NCBI RefSeq assembly: GCF_018449635.1
Contig: NZ_JAAVUV010000005.1
Location: 186,001 to 250,000, forward strand
DNA: 64,000 bases
Source: Caballeronia sp. dw_276
GTDB lineage: Bacteria; Pseudomonadota; Gammaproteobacteria; Burkholderiales; Burkholderiaceae
Direction: 5' to 3'
The position numbers were made by a program, and so were the translations under genes. How positions within the stretch are numbered: position 1 is the stretch's first letter; the number at the start of each line of letters is the position of its first letter. The notes below the pieces were generated by a model that worked only from the letters and a program-made list of their open reading frames with translations, searched no databases and was not told where the DNA came from. Of this stretch, positions 58,601 through 64,000 are shown one piece after another.

Positions 58601-61600
58601 CCGAAACCAAGGACCTCGGCACGCTCTGCAGCGGCAAGAGCGACGACCACGGCCTGCTTTCCTGCGATGCAAAGCTCAAGGAAGCCGGCAACGTCGACTT
58701 GATTGCGATCGCGAAAGACGGTGAAGGACGCGTCGCGAACGCGACGACCTCGGTCTGGGTCACGCGCGAAGACCAGCTTTGGTTCGGCGGTGAAAACACG
58801 GACCGCATCGACGTCTTGCCCGAGAAGACGAGCTACGAACCCGGCGAAACCGCGCGCTTCCAGGTGCGCATGCCGTTCCGTTTCGCGACCGCGCTGGTCG
58901 CGGTGGAACGCGAGGGGATCGTGGAAACGAAGGTCGTGGAACTGGATGGCAAGAACCCGACTATCGAATTGAAAGTTCAGGATACGTGGGGACCGAACGT
59001 GTACGTCTCGGTGCTCGCCATTCGCGGCCGGATTCACGAAGTGCCGTGGTATTCATTTTTCACGTGGGGCTGGAAAGCGCCGCTCGATTGGGCGCATGCG
59101 TTCTGGTACGAAGGGCGGCAATATGAAGCGCCTACGCCGCTCGTCGATTTGTCGAAGCCTGCGTTCCGGTATGGATTGGGCGAGATCAAGGTCGGTACGG
59201 CGGTGCATAAGCTTGGCGTGACCGTGACGCCCGACGCGAAGTCGTACGCGGTGCGTTCCAAGGCGCACGTGAAGATTCGCGTCACGCTGCCGGGCGGCAA
59301 ACCGGCGCCGGCGGGCACGCAGATCGCGCTCGCGGCCGTCGATGAAGCCCTGCTCGAACTCATGCCGAATCAAAGCTGGAACGTGCTCGATGCCATGCTG
59401 CAACGACGCGCGTATGGCGTTGAGACGGCGACGGCGCAGATGGAAATCATCGGGCGGCGCCACTTCGGACGTAAAGCCGTGCCCGCGGGCGGTGGCGGCG
59501 GACATAGCGCGACGCGCGAACTCTTCGATACCCTGCTCCTCTGGAACCCGCGCCTGACGCTCGATGCAAACGGCGAAGCGTCAGTCGACGTGCCTTTGAA
59601 CGACGCATTGACGAGCTTCCGTATCGTTGCGATCGCGGCTGTCGGCGCGGGGCAATTTGGTACGGGCAGCGCGTCGATACGCAGCACGCAGGACTTGCAA
59701 CTGATATCCGGCTTGCCGCCGCTCGTGCGCGTGGGCGACCAGTTCCGCGCGCTCTTCACGCTGCGCAATACGACGGCGCGCACCATGCAGGTTGTGGTCA
59801 CGCCGAACGTCCCGACGCTTGATCTGAAGGCGCAAACCGTTGAACTCGCACCGGATTCATCGAAGGAAATATCGTGGGAGATCAACACGCCGGATGCCAT
59901 TGGCCTGGCTGCGACCGGCGCGTTGAACTGGCAAGTGAGCGCAGCGGAGCAAGGCGGTCCCAAAGCGGCCGACGCCATCAAGCTCACGCAACGCGTCGTG
60001 CCCGCAATTCCCGTCACGGTTCAGCAAGCCACCATGACGCAAGTCGATGGCATGTTCACCCTGCCCATCGCGCCGCCGGAGACGGCGGTGGCATCGGCGG
60101 ATGGACAGACTCGCGGCGGCATTGCGGTCACGTTACAGCCAAAACTCGCCGATGGTTTGCCGGGCGTGCGTCGCTGGTTCGAACGTTATCCATATAGCTG
60201 CCTCGAGCAGCAGACATCGCGTTCGCTGGGATTGAACGACCTCGCGCAATGGCAAACGGTCATCGCGCGCATGCCCTCGTACCTCGACAGCGATGGCCTC
60301 GCGAACTACTTCCCGCCATCGGACGATTCGCGCGCTTACGGCAGTCCGGCGTTGTCGGCGTATCTGCTTGCGGTCAGCGACGAAGCATCGAAAGCCGATC
60401 GCCGATACGTGCTGCCCGACGACCTTCGCGACAAACTCGCGGGCGCGTTGACGAATTTTGTCGAAGGGAAAATCCAGCGCAAGTTCTGGTCGCCACGTCA
60501 GGATCTGGACTTCGTGAAGCTTTCGGCAATCGAGGCATTGTCGCGTTATGGTCTCGCCGAACCGCGCATGCTCGGCTCGATCACCATTGCGCCGAATCAA
60601 TGGCCGACGTCCGCGTTGCTCGACTACTACGCGATCCTTTCGCGCGTGAACGGCATCGCGCAACGCGACGACCAGCGCGCACAGATCGATCAGATCCTGC
60701 GCGCCCGGATGACGTATTCCGGCACTCGCCTGACGTTCTCGACCGCCGCCGACGACGACCTCTACTGGCTCATGACCGGTCCGGAAACGAACGCCGCGCG
60801 CATGGCCTTGCTTTTCGCCGATAACCCTTCGTGGAAGGACGAAATGCCGAGGTTGATCGGCGGATTGCTCGCGTTGCAAAAGAACGGCGCATGGCAAACC
60901 ACGACATCGAATCTGTGGGGCAAGCTTGCCGTCGAGCGGTTCTCGCGCGTATTCGAAAGCACGCCGGTGACGGGGCAAACGCAAATCGCGTTGGGCGGCG
61001 TGGAAAAAGCCATCGCGTGGAGCACGCCACCTTCGCCAGCAAATCCGCGTAGCGTCACCTTGCCGTGGACCACAGGCGCGCTGAACCTCACGCAAGATGG
61101 CGCCGGCAAGCCGTGGGCGACCATCGAAAGTCTCGCGGCCGTTGCATTGAAGGCGCCGTTCGCGGCGGGGTATCGAATCACGAAAACCATGACGCCCATC
61201 GATCCCGCCGTCAAGGGCACGCTTTCGCGCGGCGACATCGTCCGCGTGCATCTTGATATCGAAGCCCAAAGCGACATGACGTGGGTCGTCGTGAACGACC
61301 CGGTTCCAGCGGGCGCAACGATTCTCGGCTCAGGCCTCGGCCGCGATTCGGAAGCCGCGACCGAAGGCGAAAAGAGTCCGCAAGGCGCGTGGCCGGCGTT
61401 CGTGGAACGTGGTTTCGATGGATATCGCGCGTATTACGACTATCTGCCGAAGGGAAAGCTCCAGGTCGAGTACACGGTGCGCCTGAACAACGCGGGCACG
61501 TTCGGGCTGCCGCCCACGCGCGTGGAAGCGCTGTACGCGCCGTCCGTGTTCGGCGTGGTTCCGAACGCGACCGTGGTCGTCGCGCCGCTTGCTGCGTCAC

Positions 61601-61617
61601 CTGCCGCTACAAAATAA
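55639..61617 (+). CDS. Bacterial alpha-2-macroglobulin with thioester motif
   Basis: Bacterial alpha-2-macroglobulins are periplasmic protease traps. This 1992-residue protein has an N-terminal signal peptide (about 1-34, ending near RADA), repeated MG-type beta domains, the A2M domain (LFDTLLLWNPRLTLDANGEA near 1294) and the thioester motif CLEQ (1521-1524) in the alpha-helical domain, then a C-terminal MG10-like domain. Unlike E. coli YfhM, no lipobox Cys follows the signal, so it may be soluble. Two acidic Asp/Ser-rich inserts occur near 743-756 and 838-862. pbpC begins 4 bases after its stop, the usual partnership. The ATG at 55639 follows a CGGAG ribosome-binding site. Confidence 0.93.
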   Translation: MISVIKKRTWTLASAAAVSLLAIGFLSATHRADAARTVSVSPQGKVTQVRQVVVKFDEPMIAFGDPAAKAPAQVHCSGGAAAGSAHWIDDKTWAYDFNQDLTPGMRCSVALNDGLKSNAGNALSGPREYRFETGGPFVLSVMPGYGEIEENQFFVLKLNGPATETSALQNIWCESNGLGNRVPVKAVEVTSRTALLKHFRLEKDSARVLTLACQQTLPSATKMQLVYGRGVTGPSGIANDVEKRFDFDVREPFTASFSCERENAKAPCTPLRPLRIRFSSPVLRTDAAKITLHGPGGKTSPTFDPDEKDSEISTVEFAAPLPEHADLSIELPGGLKDASGRALSNADLFPLKTATAPMPPLAKFSSSTFGIIERFAEPNMPAMLPVTLRHVEADLKVSGLNAGASSVTKLRVDADADIRRWMKTVDQFDGFSMSVSQIQKLMPEVLHNGIKPVYAFGSTPKNPEIDIRSLSLLAKRPGVETLSVPQADPKSLRPFEVVGIPLAKPGFYVVELASPALGASLLGKPQAMYVRTSVLVTNLGVHFKQGRENSIVWVTALDSGKPVPNAQVRVTDCNGDQLAVAKTDAQGIAKIDKPLAAANECGSDSFDWSGFFVSARVDDPKTGPDMAFVRSDWNRGIESWRFNVPTDMSRDQTTRATTVFDRTLLRAGETVSMKHLMREETLSGFAFPAHMPSRVTIRHLGSGQTYHLPLKWAADHSADSTFPIPAAPKLGEYSVTLDDGKVDADSDDDDSSSGRMSIDTGSFRVEEFRLPVFKGSIGIRDQKTGALVAAKEAPLAVQIEYVSGGPASNLPVQVSALMKDTSPAFASQFEAFSFAPYKKPADDGSSAPSAQGDDDNSGAQEDTSTAKLVADKTALTLDRNGTGTLTLKSLPAVEAPKRLALEATFADPNGEIQTLRGDATLWPAEVAAGIKAGDWVSVGNAVPVQALAVDLQGKPRAGVALEIRGVARTMTSSRKRMVGGFYAYDNHTETKDLGTLCSGKSDDHGLLSCDAKLKEAGNVDLIAIAKDGEGRVANATTSVWVTREDQLWFGGENTDRIDVLPEKTSYEPGETARFQVRMPFRFATALVAVEREGIVETKVVELDGKNPTIELKVQDTWGPNVYVSVLAIRGRIHEVPWYSFFTWGWKAPLDWAHAFWYEGRQYEAPTPLVDLSKPAFRYGLGEIKVGTAVHKLGVTVTPDAKSYAVRSKAHVKIRVTLPGGKPAPAGTQIALAAVDEALLELMPNQSWNVLDAMLQRRAYGVETATAQMEIIGRRHFGRKAVPAGGGGGHSATRELFDTLLLWNPRLTLDANGEASVDVPLNDALTSFRIVAIAAVGAGQFGTGSASIRSTQDLQLISGLPPLVRVGDQFRALFTLRNTTARTMQVVVTPNVPTLDLKAQTVELAPDSSKEISWEINTPDAIGLAATGALNWQVSAAEQGGPKAADAIKLTQRVVPAIPVTVQQATMTQVDGMFTLPIAPPETAVASADGQTRGGIAVTLQPKLADGLPGVRRWFERYPYSCLEQQTSRSLGLNDLAQWQTVIARMPSYLDSDGLANYFPPSDDSRAYGSPALSAYLLAVSDEASKADRRYVLPDDLRDKLAGALTNFVEGKIQRKFWSPRQDLDFVKLSAIEALSRYGLAEPRMLGSITIAPNQWPTSALLDYYAILSRVNGIAQRDDQRAQIDQILRARMTYSGTRLTFSTAADDDLYWLMTGPETNAARMALLFADNPSWKDEMPRLIGGLLALQKNGAWQTTTSNLWGKLAVERFSRVFESTPVTGQTQIALGGVEKAIAWSTPPSPANPRSVTLPWTTGALNLTQDGAGKPWATIESLAAVALKAPFAAGYRITKTMTPIDPAVKGTLSRGDIVRVHLDIEAQSDMTWVVVNDPVPAGATILGSGLGRDSEAATEGEKSPQGAWPAFVERGFDGYRAYYDYLPKGKLQVEYTVRLNNAGTFGLPPTRVEALYAPSVFGVVPNATVVVAPLAASPAATK

Positions 61618-61621
61618 AGCG

Positions 61622-63808
61622 ATGAAACGCGCCGCCCTCGCCCTTCTCGCATGCATGTTCGCAAGCTCGGCCGCAGCCCTGCCGAGCTTCGACGAAGTGC
61701 GCTCGGGCTGGCGCAGCTCCGACTGGGTCTTGCTCGGCCGCGATGGTGAAGCGCTGCAACGCACGCGTATCGATACAACCGAACGGCGCGGCGACTGGGT
61801 CGCGTTGCAGGATGTCTCGCCGGCGTTGCGCGAAGCGATCGTCGTCTCGGAGGACAAGCGCTTTTACGAGCATAGCGGCGTGGATTGGCGCGGCGCCGCG
61901 GCCGCCGCGTGGGCGAACTTGTGGAACACACGCACGCGCGGCGCATCGACGGTGACCATGCAACTGACCGGTTTGATCGACGATGATCGCCGCCCGGGCA
62001 GACGGTCAGTCACCGAAAAAGCGACGCAAACGGTCGGCGCGTTGTGGCTCGATCACGCGTGGCGCAAGGATCAGATTCTCGAGGCATATCTGAACCTCGT
62101 GCCGTTTCGCGGTGAGATCGTGGGGTTATCGGCGTTATCGCAGACGTTGTTCGGCAAAGCGCCGTCCGGCTTGAACGAACGCGAAGCCGCGCTGACCGCC
62201 GCGCTCGTGCGCGCGCCGAATGCGAACTACGCGAAGGTATCGTCGCGGGCGTGCGGGATCCTGCGCGACATGAACCGCTCGAAGGCGCCGGCCGCGGACC
62301 CGTGCGTGAATCTCGACAGCTACGTGCAATTGACGCTGACACGCACGGCATCGGCTGACCAGCGTTTTTCAAATGCCGATTCCCTCGCGCCACATTTCGC
62401 GCGCCGTATCGCGAACGAAGTCCATCCGGAAGCGGGCGCGCGCATCAAGTCCACGCTCGATACGCGCCTTCAACGCTTCGCCCGCGACTCGCTCGCGCGC
62501 ACCTTGCTCGAACTCAACGCGCGCGCGCATCAGCGCAATGTGCATGACGGCGCGGCCATCGTGATCGATAACCGCAGCGGCGAAATCCTCGCGTGGGTCG
62601 GCTCGGCAGGAGGGTTATCGAATGCGCCGGAAGTCGATGCGGTCGTCGCGCTGCGTCAGGCCGGCTCGACGCTGAAGCCGTTTTTATATGCTCAGGCCAT
62701 CGATGAAAAACGCCTAACGTCCGCAAGCCTGCTCGATGACGCCCCGCTCGATCTAGCCACGGGCGGCGGTTTGTATATCCCGCAAAACTATGATCACGAT
62801 TTCAAGGGCTGGGTGAGCATGCGCACGGCGCTCGGGTCGTCGCTGAACGTGCCGGCCGTGCGCACGCTCGTGATGGTCACGCCGCACAGGTTTGCAAAGA
62901 CACTCGTGTCGCTCGGCTTGCCGCTAACCCAAGCCGGCGACTATTACGGTTTCAGCCTTGCGCTCGGCAGCGCGGACGTCACGCTTGCATCGCTTGCGAA
63001 CGCGTATCGCACGCTTGCGAATGGCGGCCTCGCGGGACAAATGTTCGACGTCGCAACGCACCCGCCGGCCGCAAGTCCGAAACGCATCTTCAGCCCGCAG
63101 GCAAGCTTCATCGTGACGAACGTCCTCGCCGATAACAACGCCCGCACGCGCACGTTCGGCTTCGACAGCGTGCTCGCGACGCGCTTCTTCAGCGCGGTCA
63201 AGACCGGCACGAGCAAGGACATGCGCGACAACTGGGCGGTAGGCTATACGTCGCGGTACACGGTTGGCGTATGGGTCGGCAACGCCGACGGCGCGCCCAT
63301 GTGGGACGTGTCGGGCGTGACAGGCGCCGCGCCGGTGTGGGCCGCGTTGGTCAACTATCTGCACCGGCAGACGCCAAGCCGAGCACCCACCCCGCCCGAA
63401 GGCGTGGTGCGCACGAAAATCACGTATCAAAACGATATCGAACCGGCGCGCGACGACTGGTTCCTGAGCGGCACGGAAATGTCGCGGATTGCGTTATCGG
63501 CGAATGCTGAAGGGACGGTTCTCAAAGGAGCGGCCCGAATCGCGACGCCGACCGATGGCACCATCTTCGCGCTCGACCCTGACATCCCTGCGGCGCGCCA
63601 GCGCGTCTGGTTCGAAAGTGGACAAGGCGCACCTTCGGGCAGCACCTGGCATCTGGACGGCAAGGCGGCAGGACGCGCGCAACGCATGGCATGGCTGCCG
63701 TGGCCGGGCCATCACACGCTGGAACTCATCGATACACACGGCGCAGTCGTTGATTCGGTGAAATTCGAAGTCCGCGGCGCATTCGCGAAAATCAAAACCA
63801 AGGGCTGA
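61622..63808 (+). CDS. pbpC: Penicillin-binding protein 1C
   Basis: PBP1C is a bifunctional peptidoglycan glycosyltransferase and penicillin-binding domain protein. The 728 residues show an N-terminal hydrophobic anchor (about 3-20), the GT51 domain with catalytic Glu77 in SEDKRFYEH, a transpeptidase domain with SxxK (Ser349-Thr-Leu-Lys352), the SLN triad and KTG (527-529), and a C-terminal BiPBP_C domain. The ATG at 61622 is 4 bases after the upstream stop, so the two genes are cotranscribed. In E. coli PBP1C the transpeptidase seems inactive, but here the motifs are intact. No terminator is visible in the 192 bases that remain. Confidence 0.95.
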   Translation: MKRAALALLACMFASSAAALPSFDEVRSGWRSSDWVLLGRDGEALQRTRIDTTERRGDWVALQDVSPALREAIVVSEDKRFYEHSGVDWRGAAAAAWANLWNTRTRGASTVTMQLTGLIDDDRRPGRRSVTEKATQTVGALWLDHAWRKDQILEAYLNLVPFRGEIVGLSALSQTLFGKAPSGLNEREAALTAALVRAPNANYAKVSSRACGILRDMNRSKAPAADPCVNLDSYVQLTLTRTASADQRFSNADSLAPHFARRIANEVHPEAGARIKSTLDTRLQRFARDSLARTLLELNARAHQRNVHDGAAIVIDNRSGEILAWVGSAGGLSNAPEVDAVVALRQAGSTLKPFLYAQAIDEKRLTSASLLDDAPLDLATGGGLYIPQNYDHDFKGWVSMRTALGSSLNVPAVRTLVMVTPHRFAKTLVSLGLPLTQAGDYYGFSLALGSADVTLASLANAYRTLANGGLAGQMFDVATHPPAASPKRIFSPQASFIVTNVLADNNARTRTFGFDSVLATRFFSAVKTGTSKDMRDNWAVGYTSRYTVGVWVGNADGAPMWDVSGVTGAAPVWAALVNYLHRQTPSRAPTPPEGVVRTKITYQNDIEPARDDWFLSGTEMSRIALSANAEGTVLKGAARIATPTDGTIFALDPDIPAARQRVWFESGQGAPSGSTWHLDGKAAGRAQRMAWLPWPGHHTLELIDTHGAVVDSVKFEVRGAFAKIKTKG

Positions 63809-64000
63809 CAAAAGCTGGATTCGATGACCGTCGGTTTAAGACAAAAGACAGATTAATCGCTAAGACATTCAAAACTGTTAAATCTCGACAGGTCCGTCCT
63901 CATCCGCCACGTGTCTGGTGATAATCGCTGAAGAGAAGCGAAACGTCGCGGCGAAAGCGATCCGGCAGCAAAATAATATCCGTCGATGTTGTCAAAATTA
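63809..64000. other. Right-hand end after pbpC, no feature seen
   Basis: These 192 bases are AT-richer than the genes before them. I found no gene, hairpin terminator or promoter I could support. Confidence 0.4.

Overview
The window is a 64 kb stretch of high-GC core chromosome from a member of the Burkholderiaceae, most likely Burkholderia sensu lato (Paraburkholderia or Caballeronia). This rests on gene content and order: the start of phaC next to pgeF-rluD-bamD; the run ndk-rlmN-rodZ-ispG-hisS-yfgM-bamB-der-hfq-hflX-hflK-hflC-(DUF2065)-hisZ-purA; surE-pcm-nlpD-rpoS; dnaX-ybaB-recR; and trxA-rho. I saw no insertion sequence, prophage, CRISPR array, tRNA or rRNA. One stable RNA, the signal recognition particle RNA, lies next to dnaX. 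Coding density is high and the GC-rich third codon positions create very long false antisense ORFs.

Layout. 1-3.6 kb: phaC 5' end, pgeF, rluD and divergent bamD. 3.6-9.8 kb: DinG-type helicase, a small DUF465 protein, a secreted Gln/Ala-rich coiled-coil protein of unknown role, and divergent tex. 9.8-29.6 kb: one long minus-strand array (kup, a phosphoribosyltransferase, purA, hisZ, DUF2065, hflC, hflK, hflX, hfq, der, bamB, yfgM, hisS, ispG, rodZ, rlmN, ndk). It joins purine and histidine synthesis, outer-membrane assembly, isoprenoid synthesis, cell shape and RNA or ribosome factors. 29.9-37 kb: a BI-1 family membrane protein, rlmD, an exonuclease, rpoS, nlpD, pcm and surE. 37.2-42.5 kb: the most accessory part, with a quinone oxidoreductase, an ABC uptake system of the SsuABC/NMT1 type, a CaiB-family CoA-transferase and a DUF1653 protein. 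42.5-46.4 kb: recR, ybaB, dnaX and the SRP RNA.

46.7-64 kb is all on the plus strand: trxA, rho, a MerR regulator with an MFS exporter, an MtfA-like peptidase, type B ribosomal protein L31, a GT39 glycosyltransferase paired with a MATE exporter, and finally a 1992-residue bacterial alpha-2-macroglobulin with an intact CLEQ thioester motif followed 4 bases later by pbpC.

No wholly new multi-gene system stands out. The parts most worth a second look are the nested inverted repeats at the merR promoter (48,767-48,805), the ABC transporter/CoA-transferase block, the GT39-MATE pair, and the alpha-2-macroglobulin, which keeps the thioester but lacks a lipobox. All assignments come from reading the sequence by eye and from known family motifs; no database search was run.
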